Shown here piece by piece: positions 49,802-58,472 of a stretch of DNA of 64,000 bases (position 1 is its first letter; every line of letters starts with the position of its first letter). The position numbers were made by a program, and so were the translations under genes. Origin of the DNA: Jeongeupia chitinilytica. GTDB taxonomy: Bacteria > Pseudomonadota > Gammaproteobacteria > Burkholderiales > Chitinibacteraceae. The DNA is taken from assembly GCF_014652315.1 (NCBI RefSeq), contig NZ_BMYO01000009.1, forward strand, positions 78,327-142,326, given 5' to 3'. Under the pieces are notes generated by a model. The model had not been told where the DNA came from and did not search any database. It saw nothing but the letters and a program-made list of their open reading frames with translations.

Positions 49802-51820
49802 ATGAGTCTGATCTACCTTGCGCTGACGCTGGCGCTGCTGCTCGTCAATCTGGCCGGGCTGGCACGCCTCGTGCGCCGCTGGCTGCCCGACGTCCAGCTG
49901 GCGCGCGCCGGCAGCGTGCTCGCGCTGTGCCTCGTGCTGTTCTTCACCGAGCACTTCATCGGCCTCGGCCGGCTGGCATGGCTGTGGCCGGTGTCGACGG
50001 CGCTGTCGGTCGCGCTGGTCTGGCGGCCGGCGCAGCAGCGCGGCTTCTGGCTGGCACAGCTGCCGTTCGTGTTGCCTTTCCTCGTCGCACTGGCGTGGCG
50101 CTGGGGCTATCCGGACATCGACGCGACCAGCGAACACCTGACCGACCTGTATTTCATCAGCAACTATCTGAGCGGCGACACCTTGCCCCCGCCGGACCGC
50201 TGGCTGCCCGGCGCGGTGTTCGACTGTTATTACGCCTTTCTGCATTACTCGGTCGCGCTGATGGGCCGCTGGCTCAACCTCGCCGCCGGCCAGGCGATGA
50301 ATCTCGGCAGTGCCATGCTGTTCGGCCTGATCGGCAGTCTGGCGTGGTCGGTGGCACGGCGTTTCGTTGCGTCGAACGCACTGCGCGGCCTGATCGTCGC
50401 CACGGTGATCGTTGGCGGCACCGGTGTCGCGCCGCTGCTGAACGTCCTCTACGTCGCGCCCGATGCCAGCCCGGCCTCGGCACAATCGGCGGCGATCACC
50501 CGGCTGTGGGCGAACACCCGCTTCATCGGCCTCTACGACCGGCTGTCGAACTCGGTACCGGGCCAGCAGCTGTTCCCGCCGAACGAGCCGCCGGCGATGG
50601 AACTGGCGCTCGAGACGCCGTCCTACCTGCTGTATCTCGGCGACGTGCACCCGCCGCTGGCCGGCTTCGTGCTGCTGCTGTTCGTGCTCGGCCTGATCGC
50701 GCGGATCGAGCGCCCGGCCACCGACGAGAACGGCGGCGAAACCGGTGACGTCCGCGCACCCGCCGCAGCCGTCGGTGCTGCCGTGACGCTGAGCATCGCC
50801 GCCAATGCCTGGGTGCTGCCGCCGATGGCGCTGCTGGTCGCCGGCTGGCTGCTGTACCGTTGGCGCGGCAAGGTCGCCTGCCTGGTGCTGCCGACCGCCG
50901 CCGGCGTCGCCGCCGCACTGGCGCTGCTCTACCCTTTCCTGAGCTACTTCGCGCTGGCCGGCCTGCACACGCCGATCGTCCTGACCAAACCGTTCGAATA
51001 TTCGCCGCTGAACGAATGGCTGCTGTTGTGGTGGCCGGTGCTGCTGCTCGTCGTGCTGGCACTGAGCCAGGGACCGCGCGCTCGACTGGCATGGTGGAGC
51101 GCGCTCGGCGTGCTGGCGATGCTGGCGCTGTCCGAGCTCGTCACGGTCGACGATCCGCTCGGCGAGCGGCTGCAGCGCTTCAATACCGTGCTCAAGTGGT
51201 GGTCGTGGCTGTGGCCCGCCGCCATCGTCTGGCTCGGCGCGATCAACCTCGGCAGCGCGGTGCGCTGGCGCCGCATCGCCACGGTCGTGCCGCTGGCGGC
51301 GTCGCTGTCCTTCGTGCTGCCGCAGCTGCAGTTCTGGTGGCACAGCCCGCGCCCGCACGCCGGGCAGATCGCCGGTGACGCATGGCTCAAGGACGACGAC
51401 GCCAACAAGGCCATCCTCGGCTGGCTCAAGGCACAACCGCAGGGACTGGTGCTCGAAAACACCGATCGCACCGCGTACAGCCCGAGCAGCGCCTTCGCGC
51501 TGTTCGCCGGCAAACCGTCGATGCTCGGCTGGCCCGCGCACGTCGCGCAATGGCGCGGCAACCCGGCGTACGTCGGCGAACGCGCCGATGCCGCCCGGGC
51601 GATCTACGCCGGCGCGCATCCGGCGGCCGGGGCCTGGCTTGTCGGCCAGCACGTCGACTACCTCGTGTGGAGCCGCTTCGACGCTGCCCGCGGCCCGGTC
51701 GTGCTGGCGCAGCTGAAAGCCGCCCTCGCCCCCGATTACCAATGGCAGCCGCTCTGGCAGGCCGGCACCGACGAGTACGGCGTGTTCGTCCGCACGCCCC
51801 ACGAGACCGTTCAACCATGA
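49802..51820 (+). CDS. DUF2298 (YYY) polytopic membrane protein, GT-C-like, copy 1
   Basis: 672 residues from ATG at 49802, with about a dozen transmembrane helices. The DUF2298/YYY motifs are recognisable: LPPPDRWLPGAVFDCYYAFLHY (the 'YYY' region), GDVHPPLAGFVLL (family GDLHPH) and LQRFNTVLKWWSWLW (family RxNTVFK). The C-terminal ~150 residues are soluble, with LKAQPQGLVLENTDRTAY and VDYLVW. It is likely a membrane glycosyltransferase-type protein acting on a polyprenyl-linked sugar. Its stop overlaps the start of copy 2 as ATGA. Confidence 0.82.
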   Translation: MSLIYLALTLALLLVNLAGLARLVRRWLPDVQLARAGSVLALCLVLFFTEHFIGLGRLAWLWPVSTALSVALVWRPAQQRGFWLAQLPFVLPFLVALAWRWGYPDIDATSEHLTDLYFISNYLSGDTLPPPDRWLPGAVFDCYYAFLHYSVALMGRWLNLAAGQAMNLGSAMLFGLIGSLAWSVARRFVASNALRGLIVATVIVGGTGVAPLLNVLYVAPDASPASAQSAAITRLWANTRFIGLYDRLSNSVPGQQLFPPNEPPAMELALETPSYLLYLGDVHPPLAGFVLLLFVLGLIARIERPATDENGGETGDVRAPAAAVGAAVTLSIAANAWVLPPMALLVAGWLLYRWRGKVACLVLPTAAGVAAALALLYPFLSYFALAGLHTPIVLTKPFEYSPLNEWLLLWWPVLLLVVLALSQGPRARLAWWSALGVLAMLALSELVTVDDPLGERLQRFNTVLKWWSWLWPAAIVWLGAINLGSAVRWRRIATVVPLAASLSFVLPQLQFWWHSPRPHAGQIAGDAWLKDDDANKAILGWLKAQPQGLVLENTDRTAYSPSSAFALFAGKPSMLGWPAHVAQWRGNPAYVGERADAARAIYAGAHPAAGAWLVGQHVDYLVWSRFDAARGPVVLAQLKAALAPDYQWQPLWQAGTDEYGVFVRTPHETVQP

Positions 51821-53856
51821 CCCTGATCTACTACGTACTGACGCTGGCACTGATCCTCGTCCATTTCGCCGCCGTGTCGGCCGTGGTTTCGCGGCTGATT
51901 CCGTCATTCCACGTCGCCCGCGCCACCGGCGTGCTCGGCATCACGCTGGCCTGTTTCTTCCTCGAGCACTTCCACGGCTGGGGCCGGCTCGCCGGGGTGT
52001 GGCCGTTCACGACCGCTATCGCGCTGCTGGCGCTCTGGTGGGACAAGGACCGGCTCAGGACCGCCGGCTTCGTGCGCAGCGAAGCGCTGTTCTGGGCCTT
52101 CGTCGGCTACGGGCTGATGTGGAAGTGGTTCTACCCGTCGATCTACCCGACCAGCGAACGCGTCACCGACCTCTTTTTCATCGGCAACTACCTGCCCGGC
52201 GCAACACTACCGCCGCCCGACCACTGGTTCCCGCCACGGGTGTTCGACTTCTACTATGCCTTCCAGCACTACGGCGCCGCGCTGATGGGGCGGTTGTTCG
52301 CGATCCGGCCGGGCCTGACCTACAACCTGGCGATGCCGCTGCTGATGGCCATGAGCGCAACGCTGGCGTGGGACATCGCCAGCCGCTTCATTGCCGGCCG
52401 CGCACTGAAAGTCCTGCTCGTCGTCACCTTGGTGCTCGGCGCCACCGGCGCCAGCCCGATGGTGCATCTGGTACGCCAGGGCGACGTCAACAACCCGAAC
52501 GCCGAGGTCAACGACCGGATGTGGGCCAGCGCCCGCTTCGTCGGCCTGTACGACCAGCGTCTCGACACCGAACTCGCCCAGTCGCTGTACCCGCGAGAAA
52601 CCCGCTTCGAAGCGCGCGAGCTGCCGCTGGAAAACTTTGGCTACCAGTACTTCGTCGGCGACTACCACCCGCCGCTCGGCGGCTTCTTCCTCTTGCTGCT
52701 GGCGCTGGCGCTGATGGCCATGGTCGAAACCGGCAGCGGCTCGCGCCGGATCAACACCGCACTGATCGGACTGACCGTACCGGTCACGATCGCGACCAAT
52801 GCTTGGGTCTTCCCGCTGCAGGCGCTGCTGGTCGCCGGCTGGGCCGCGTGGCGCCACCGCCGGCCCCTCGCCTCTGGAGCGCCCGCCGATCCCCCGGCCG
52901 ATGTGCCGACCGCGCCCGGCACCGACTGGCCGGCGCTGGTCGCCGGCGGTACCGTCGCCTTCCTGCTGCTCTACCCCTTCCTCGCCGGCTTCGCCAGCAA
53001 GTCGCTGTCGACGCCGATCCGGCTGGTTGCGGCGATGGACCACACCCCGCTGCTGCAGTACCTGACGCTGCAATGGCCGCTGCTGCTGCTGATCGCGCTC
53101 GGCCTCGTCGCCGGCGCGGCACAGCGGCGCACACGCGGTTTCACGCTGTATGCGGCGCTGGCCTTCGGCGCGCTGCTGCTGCTGTCCGAGTTCGTCTTCG
53201 TCGACGATCCGTCCGGCGGCCGCTTCGAGCGCACCAACACGGTCATGAAATGGTGGGGCTGGATCTGGACCGGCGGCCTGACCGTACTCGGCGCCCTGCT
53301 GCTCGGCCAGTCGCGCCGCTGGATCAAGGTCGCCGTTGCCGCGTCGCTGGCACTGATCACGCTCAGCTACGGCTGGGACACGCTGCGCTATCTGGCCAAC
53401 GCCAGCCCGGGAGACCGCGGCCGCCTCGACGCCACCGCCGTCTACACCCAGGACCCGGCCGCGCGCGACCTGCTGGCACTGCTCGCCCGCCAGCCCGACG
53501 GCATCGTGCTCGAAAACGTCTATGGCGACGCCTACACCGACAGCAACATCTTCGCCGCCTTCACCGCCAAACCGTCGCTGCTCGGCTGGCCGTCGCACCT
53601 GATCACCTGGCACGGCAACACACCCGAAGTCTGGATCACCCGCGACCAGATCCGCACGTTCTACGCCGGCACGCAGGCGGACCCGCTCGGCTGGCTGACG
53701 CAGAAGAACGTCCGGTATATCGTCTGGACTCCGCGCGATGCCCAGAATCCGCAGGCGTGGTCGCAGCTGCAGCAGGCGATCGCCGCCGGCTACAGCTGGC
53801 AGCCGACCAGTGCCGCCGGCCAGTTGCCGGTCGGGCTGTGGGTGCGTCGCCGATAA
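51817..53856 (+). CDS. DUF2298 (YYY) polytopic membrane protein, GT-C-like, copy 2
   Basis: 679 residues from ATG at 51817, overlapping copy 1 by 4 nt. It aligns with copy 1 along the whole length: LPPPDHWFPPRVFDFYYAFQHYGAALMGR, VGDYHPPLGGFFLLLL, RTNTVMKWWGWIW and the soluble tail LLARQPDGIVLENVYGDAY. It is a tandem duplicate that has diverged substantially. The context (GtrA flippase and GtrB-like transferase next) suggests a three-component pathway that adds sugars on the periplasmic side using a lipid-linked donor. Confidence 0.82.
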   Translation: MTLIYYVLTLALILVHFAAVSAVVSRLIPSFHVARATGVLGITLACFFLEHFHGWGRLAGVWPFTTAIALLALWWDKDRLRTAGFVRSEALFWAFVGYGLMWKWFYPSIYPTSERVTDLFFIGNYLPGATLPPPDHWFPPRVFDFYYAFQHYGAALMGRLFAIRPGLTYNLAMPLLMAMSATLAWDIASRFIAGRALKVLLVVTLVLGATGASPMVHLVRQGDVNNPNAEVNDRMWASARFVGLYDQRLDTELAQSLYPRETRFEARELPLENFGYQYFVGDYHPPLGGFFLLLLALALMAMVETGSGSRRINTALIGLTVPVTIATNAWVFPLQALLVAGWAAWRHRRPLASGAPADPPADVPTAPGTDWPALVAGGTVAFLLLYPFLAGFASKSLSTPIRLVAAMDHTPLLQYLTLQWPLLLLIALGLVAGAAQRRTRGFTLYAALAFGALLLLSEFVFVDDPSGGRFERTNTVMKWWGWIWTGGLTVLGALLLGQSRRWIKVAVAASLALITLSYGWDTLRYLANASPGDRGRLDATAVYTQDPAARDLLALLARQPDGIVLENVYGDAYTDSNIFAAFTAKPSLLGWPSHLITWHGNTPEVWITRDQIRTFYAGTQADPLGWLTQKNVRYIVWTPRDAQNPQAWSQLQQAIAAGYSWQPTSAAGQLPVGLWVRRR

Positions 53857-53869
53857 CCGGACCAGCCTG

Positions 53870-54265
53870 ATGAAGAAGCTTCACCACCAGTTCCTGCACT
53901 TCGCCGCTGTCGGCCTTGCCGGCACCGGCATCCAGTACCTGACGCTGTGGTTCGGCGTCGAGCACCTCGGCCTCAAGGCGGCGGTGGCGTCGGCGGTCGG
54001 CTACGTGCTCGGCTGCTTCGCCAACTACGCGCTGAACTACAAGTACACGTTCAAGAGCGGCAAATCGCACAAGGAAGCCGCGAGCAAGTATTTCACCATC
54101 GTCGGCGTCGGCTGGTGCCTCAATACCGCGCTGATGACGCTGTTCGTCCACACGCTGGGCTGGCAGTACTTCGTGGCCCAGATCATCACCACCGGGATCG
54201 GACTGGTCTGGAATTTCGGCGGCAGCCGGTTCTGGGCCTTCCGGGAGCATAGACATGAACACTGA
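53870..54265 (+). CDS. GtrA-family flippase-like membrane protein
   Basis: 131 residues from ATG at 53870 with four helices: FAAVGLAGTGIQYLTLWF, VGYVLGCFANYALNYKYTF and a final VWNFGGSRFWAF, the classic GtrA signature. GtrA proteins are thought to flip polyprenyl-phosphate-linked glucose. The gene ends 11 nt inside the GtrB-like gene. Confidence 0.92.
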   Translation: MKKLHHQFLHFAAVGLAGTGIQYLTLWFGVEHLGLKAAVASAVGYVLGCFANYALNYKYTFKSGKSHKEAASKYFTIVGVGWCLNTALMTLFVHTLGWQYFVAQIITTGIGLVWNFGGSRFWAFREHRHEH

Positions 54266-55277
54266 TCTGCCGCTGCTGTCGGTCGTCGTGCCGGCGTACA
54301 ACGAGGAAGCCGTACTCGAAGCCTTCCACGCCCGGATGGGTGCGCTGTTCGACAGCCTGCCCGCATACCGCTGCGAAATGGTCTTCGTCAACGACGGCAG
54401 CCGCGACCGCACGCAGGCGATCATCGACCGCTTGTGCGATGCCGATCCGCGCGTTGCCGGCATCGACCTGTCGCGCAACTTCGGCAAGGAAATCGCCATG
54501 ACCGCCGGGCTCGACCACGCGCGCGGCGATGCGGTGGTCATCATCGATGCCGACCTGCAGGACCCGCCCGAGCTGATCCGCGACATGCTGCGCGAATGGG
54601 AGGGCGGCTACGACGTCGTCTATGCCAGACGCACCGTGCGCGACGGCGAGAGCTGGGTCAAGAAAGCCACCGCGGCGGCGTTCTACCGGACGATGAACCG
54701 GATGTCCGGCCGGGTGCACATCCCGCGCGACACCGGCGACTTCCGGCTGATGAGCCGGCGTGCCGTCGACGCGCTGCTGCAGTTGCGCGAGCAGCACCGT
54801 TTCATGAAAGGCCTGTTTGCCTGGGTCGGCTTCAAGACGAAGGCGATCGAATACCGCCGCGATCCGCGCGCCGCCGGCGTGTCGAAATTCAACTACTGGA
54901 AACTGTGGAATTTCGCGCTCGAAGGCATCACGGCATTCTCGATCGGCCCGCTCAAGGTTGCCACCTATCTCGGCCTGACCACCGCGCTGTTCGCTTTCGG
55001 CTACGGCGCGTGGATCATCACCAAGACGCTGATCTGGGGTGACCGCGTCCACGGCTATCCGACGATCATGGTGACCATCCTCTTCCTCGGGGGCGTGCAG
55101 CTGTTCTTTACCGGCGTACTCGGCGAATACATCGGCCGGATCTTCAACGAGACCAAGCAGCGGCCGCTGTACTTCACCCAGGCGCTAAGGCCGTCGCGGG
55201 TCGACGAGGTCCAGCCGGTCAGTCCGCCGCGGCAACTGCCGTACGAGGAACGCGGCAGCCTGATCGACGGGCGCTGA
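54255..55277 (+). CDS. GtrB-like polyprenyl-phosphate glycosyltransferase (GT2)
   Basis: 340 residues. GT2 motifs are VVVPAYNEEAVLEAF, FVNDGSRDRT, the DxD-type VVIIDADLQDPPELI and the RHRF-like REQHRFMKGLFAWVGF. Two C-terminal membrane helices follow (TAFSIGPLKVATYLGLTTALFAF and IMVTILFLGGVQLFFTGVLGEY). It transfers a hexose from an NDP-sugar to polyprenyl phosphate at the inner membrane. Its start overlaps gtrA, so the cassette is an operon with the two DUF2298 genes. A terminator follows. Confidence 0.92.
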   Translation: MNTDLPLLSVVVPAYNEEAVLEAFHARMGALFDSLPAYRCEMVFVNDGSRDRTQAIIDRLCDADPRVAGIDLSRNFGKEIAMTAGLDHARGDAVVIIDADLQDPPELIRDMLREWEGGYDVVYARRTVRDGESWVKKATAAAFYRTMNRMSGRVHIPRDTGDFRLMSRRAVDALLQLREQHRFMKGLFAWVGFKTKAIEYRRDPRAAGVSKFNYWKLWNFALEGITAFSIGPLKVATYLGLTTALFAFGYGAWIITKTLIWGDRVHGYPTIMVTILFLGGVQLFFTGVLGEYIGRIFNETKQRPLYFTQALRPSRVDEVQPVSPPRQLPYEERGSLIDGR

Positions 55278-55282
55278 AACGG

Positions 55283-55312
55283 CAAGGACGCCCACGGGCG
55301 TCCTTGTCTTTT
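55283..55312 (+). terminator. rho-independent terminator of the glycosyltransferase operon
   Basis: CAAGGACGCC-CACG-GGCGTCCTTG is followed by TCTTTT, about 6 nt beyond the gtrB-like stop. It also lies beyond the stop of the convergent yidB-like gene. Confidence 0.82.
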
Positions 55313-55324
55313 GCCGGTGGACCC

Positions 55325-55729
55325 TCAGCCGAAGAGCTTGCCCTTGAGCAGGTTCAGTCCCTGCGCCAGCAGGTCGCCGCCCTGCGGCACCTCGCCGTTC
55401 GGCGTGAGCTGGTCGACCAGTTGCGGCAGCGCCTCGGAAATCTGTCCGGCGGCCTGCTGCAGATCGACGCCGAGCCTGGATGCGATCTGCGACACCGCAT
55501 CGCTGCCGAGCACCGACTGGATCTGCTCGGCCGAAACCGGCAGGTTCTGGCCGGTCGAAATCCACGACTGCGCGACTTCGGCCAGACCACCCTGCTGGAA
55601 TTTCTCCACCAGCCCGGAAATGCCGCCCTGCTGTTCGAGCAGGGGACCGAGTGCGCCGAGCAGGCCGCCCGCGCCTTCTTCCTGATTGCCGCCACCGAGC
55701 GCACCGGTCAGTTGATCCAGAAGTCCCAT
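55325..55729 (-). CDS. YidB/DUF937-family protein
   Basis: 134 residues. MGLLDQLTGALGGG, Gly/Gln-rich segment and SWISTGQNLPVSAEQIQSVLGSDAV match the YidB (DUF937) family; the C-terminus LTPNGEVPQGGDLLAQGLNLLKG is typical. Function is unknown; the protein is soluble and glycine-rich without a signal peptide. It converges on the GtrB gene. Confidence 0.9.
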   Translation of the reverse strand: MGLLDQLTGALGGGNQEEGAGGLLGALGPLLEQQGGISGLVEKFQQGGLAEVAQSWISTGQNLPVSAEQIQSVLGSDAVSQIASRLGVDLQQAAGQISEALPQLVDQLTPNGEVPQGGDLLAQGLNLLKGKLFG

Positions 55730-56013
55730 GCCTTTCTCCCGTATTGGTCCGGCCGCATGATGCAGCCCATCGTTTCATCCTAGCCAAGTGCAGCGACGGC
55801 AAGCCGTGCCGCTGCTCCGTACATGATAGACGGAGCACATGCCGGCCGCGTGACCGATCCGCGACAGGCCGCAACGCCGGGATTTGCAATCGGTTGACAT
55901 CACCAACAAAGGGAAACACAGGCGAGCACAAGGCTCACAGACGACCGCACCGGGCGGTGCGATGCTGGACCTGTCGCCGCAACGATTGCGGCAGAAGAAC
56001 CGGAGAAACCGAC

Positions 56014-56382
56014 ATGAACAAGCTGACCGCATCGCTCGCCACCGTCATCGCCGCCGCCGGCCTGATGATCGCCACCCCGTCGTTCGCCGAGGCCGTCGCG
56101 GCATCGGGTACTGCAGCCACCCACGTCCAGCATCACAAGAAAGCCGCAACGAAGAAGAAGGCATCGGCCGCATCGGCCGTGCAGAAGGCGCAGGCCAAGA
56201 AGCACCACGCGTCGGCTGCGTCGTCGGCCCAGAAGGCCCAGGCAAAGAAGAAGCATGCCTCGTCGGCATCGGCCGTGCAGAAGGCACAGGCCAAGAAGCA
56301 TCACGCTTCGGCTGCGTCGTCGGCCCAGAAGGCCCAGGCGAAGAAGCACGCCTCGGCCGCATCGGCTGTGAAGACCAAGTAA
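56014..56382 (+). CDS. exported Lys/His/Ala/Ser repeat protein, Asr (acid-shock)-like
   Basis: 122 residues from ATG at 56014 with GGAG upstream. A signal peptide (residues 1-25, TPSFA cleavage) is followed by a very basic repetitive tail. The unit, about 16 residues, is (K)KHHASAASSAQKAQAK, seen with small changes from residue 47 to the end. E. coli Asr has the same style (AQKAQAAKKHHK), so acid-protective or cell-surface roles are possible. There is no folded domain. The 284-nt gap upstream holds no other gene. A strong terminator follows. Confidence 0.75.
   Translation: MNKLTASLATVIAAAGLMIATPSFAEAVAASGTAATHVQHHKKAATKKKASAASAVQKAQAKKHHASAASSAQKAQAKKKHASSASAVQKAQAKKHHASAASSAQKAQAKKHASAASAVKTK
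56155..56376 (+). repeat. in-frame tandem repeats within the Asr-like gene
   Basis: Half-units of ~48 nt alternate to give a 96-nt long period: the 54 nt at 56197 and at 56293 differ at only three silent positions. Such a block could expand or contract by slippage or recombination without breaking the frame. Confidence 0.85.
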
Positions 56383-56423
56383 CTGCTCCGGAGGGCTTGG
56401 CCCCCTGTGCCCTCCCGGCTTCG

Positions 56424-56452
56424 AGCCCCGCCTTCTGGCGGGGCTTTTTTTT
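56424..56452 (+). terminator. rho-independent terminator of the Asr-like gene
   Basis: GCCCCGCC-TTCT-GGCGGGGC is followed by eight T. Confidence 0.93.
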
Positions 56453-56531
56453 GGTCCCCGAAACGGCAACGGCGAACCCTTGCAGGTCCGCCGTTGTCGT
56501 GTCGGGCGAAATACCGGCTACAGCAGCCTGA

Positions 56532-57578
56532 TCAGGCCGCCGGATAGACGCGGGCCTCGCGCGGATTCAGCCAGACGGGCTCGCCGACCTGCCAGCCGCC
56601 TTCCTGGTAGCGCTCGCGCGTCAGCTCGACCTCGACCACCTCGGCATCCTTGACGTCGACTTCAAGCCGGACGGTGGCGCCGAGCAGGCGCGAATGACTG
56701 ATCACGCCGGCAATCGCCTTGTCGGTCGCGACGCGCGACAGCTCGATTTCATGCGGACGAACATAGACGACCGCCTTGTCGCTGTCGCCGGCTTCGGCGG
56801 CAAAACGCGCAGCGCCGACTTCGGCCCAGCCGTCGTGCACGCGCGAGTGGAACAGGTTCACGTCGCCGAGGAACTGGTAAACGAACGGCGTGGCCGGCGC
56901 GTCGTACACCTGCTCCGGCGTGCCGATCTGCTCGATCTTGCCCTTGTTCATCACCACGACGCGGTCGGCCACTTCGAGCGCCTCTTCCTGATCGTGGGTC
57001 ACGAACACGCTGGTGATGTGCATTTCGTCGTGCAGCCGGCGCAGCCAGCGGCGCAGCTCCTTGCGCACCTTGGTATCGAGCGCACCGAACGGCTCGTCCA
57101 GCAGCAGCACCTTGGGTTCGACCGCCAGCGCCCGCGCCAGCGCGATCCGCTGACGCTGGCCGCCCGACAACTGTGCCGGATAACGGTCGGCCAGCCAGTC
57201 GAGCTGCACCAGGCTCAGCAGCTCGTGCACCTTGCGCTTGATCTCGGTCTCGCTCGGCCGGGTCTTCTTCGGCCGGACGCGCAGGCCGAAGGCGACGTTC
57301 TCGAACACCGTCATGTGGCGGAACAGTGCGTAATGCTGGAACACGAAGCCGACCTGGCGTTCACGCACATGCGTATCGGTCGCGTCCTCGCCATGGAACA
57401 GGATCTGGCCCTGATCCGGCGTTTCGAGACCGGCGATGATGCGCAGCAGGGTCGTCTTGCCGCAGCCCGACGGACCGAGCAGCGCCAGCAGTTCGCCCGA
57501 AGCGATGTCCAGCTGCAGGTTGTCGAGCGCGACGAAATCGCCGAAGCGCTTGGAAATGGCGTTGATTGCAATGCTCAT
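56532..57578 (-). CDS. cysA: sulfate/thiosulfate ABC transporter ATP-binding protein
   Basis: 348 residues. Walker A GPSGCGKTT, Q-loop QHYALFRHMT, signature LSGGQRQRIALARAL, Walker B LLLDEPFGALD and the switch His in VTHDQEEA are complete. The C-terminal ~110 residues are the regulatory TOBE-type domain. It powers sulfate and thiosulfate uptake with CysT and CysW. It is the last gene of the operon sbp-cysT-cysW-cysA, 13 nt after cysW. Confidence 0.96.
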   Translation of the reverse strand: MSIAINAISKRFGDFVALDNLQLDIASGELLALLGPSGCGKTTLLRIIAGLETPDQGQILFHGEDATDTHVRERQVGFVFQHYALFRHMTVFENVAFGLRVRPKKTRPSETEIKRKVHELLSLVQLDWLADRYPAQLSGGQRQRIALARALAVEPKVLLLDEPFGALDTKVRKELRRWLRRLHDEMHITSVFVTHDQEEALEVADRVVVMNKGKIEQIGTPEQVYDAPATPFVYQFLGDVNLFHSRVHDGWAEVGAARFAAEAGDSDKAVVYVRPHEIELSRVATDKAIAGVISHSRLLGATVRLEVDVKDAEVVEVELTRERYQEGGWQVGEPVWLNPREARVYPAA

Positions 57579-57591
57579 GGTTCTTCAGTCC

Positions 57592-58470
57592 TTACTCTTC
57601 GGTCGCGTGACGGCGGTCTTCGGCGGCGAGTCTTTCGGTACGCCATTCAACCCACGATTTCAGCGCCAGCGTCACCAGTGCCAGCAGGGCCAGCAGCGAG
57701 GCGCAGGCAAAGGCGGCGACAAAGTTGTATTCGTTGTAAAGGATCTCGACGTGCAGCGGGATCGTGTTGGTCTGGCCGCGCACGTGGCCGGATACCACCG
57801 ACACCGCGCCGAACTCGCCCATCGCCCGCGCATTGGCCAGGATCACGCCGTACAGCAGACCCCACTTGATGTTCGGCAGCGTCACGCGCCAGAACATCTG
57901 CCAGCCGCTGGCGCCGAGCACCATCGCCGCCTGCTCCTCGTCGCTGCCCTGCGCTTCCATCAGCGGGATCAGTTCGCGGGCGACAAACGGGAAGGTGACG
58001 AACACGGTCGCCAGCACGATGCCCGGTACGGCGAAGATGATCTTGATGTCGTGATCGGCCAGCCACGGTCCCCACCAGCCCTGCGCGCCGAACAGCAGCA
58101 CGTAGATCAGGCCGGCAACGACCGGCGACACCGCGAACGGCAGGTCGATCAGCGTGATCAGGAAGCTCTTGCCGCGGAACTCGAACTTGGCGATGGCCCA
58201 TGCGGCGGTCAGACCGAAGACGAGGTTCAGCGGCACGGCGATCGCCGCGGTGATCAGCGTCAGCTTGATCGCCGAGACGGCGTCGGGTTCGACCAGTGCC
58301 GCCAGGTACAGCTGCCAGCCCTGGCGGAACGCTTCGACAAAGACCGACACCAGCGGCACGACCAGGAACAGGCCGATGAAGGCCAGGGCAATACCGGTCA
58401 GCAGGATGCGGACCGGGCGCGTTTCGGTCGTCACGATCGAACGCGGCGCGTTGTTGACTCCACCCGCCAT
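57592..58470 (-). CDS. cysW: sulfate ABC transporter permease CysW
   Basis: 292 residues from ATG at 58470 with six membrane spans. The EAA loop is seen as EEQAAMVLGASGWQMFWRVTLP and the motif NARAMGEFGAVSVVSGH is typical for CysW. It is 2 nt after the cysT stop. The extended frame reading back into cysT is rejected because it would be out of frame with that gene. Confidence 0.95.
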   Translation of the reverse strand: MAGGVNNAPRSIVTTETRPVRILLTGIALAFIGLFLVVPLVSVFVEAFRQGWQLYLAALVEPDAVSAIKLTLITAAIAVPLNLVFGLTAAWAIAKFEFRGKSFLITLIDLPFAVSPVVAGLIYVLLFGAQGWWGPWLADHDIKIIFAVPGIVLATVFVTFPFVARELIPLMEAQGSDEEQAAMVLGASGWQMFWRVTLPNIKWGLLYGVILANARAMGEFGAVSVVSGHVRGQTNTIPLHVEILYNEYNFVAAFACASLLALLALVTLALKSWVEWRTERLAAEDRRHATEE

Positions 58471-58472
58471 GA

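Noticed and set aside
55894..55899. TTGACA upstream of the Asr-like gene
   Set aside because: No acceptable -10 box lies 16-18 nt downstream.
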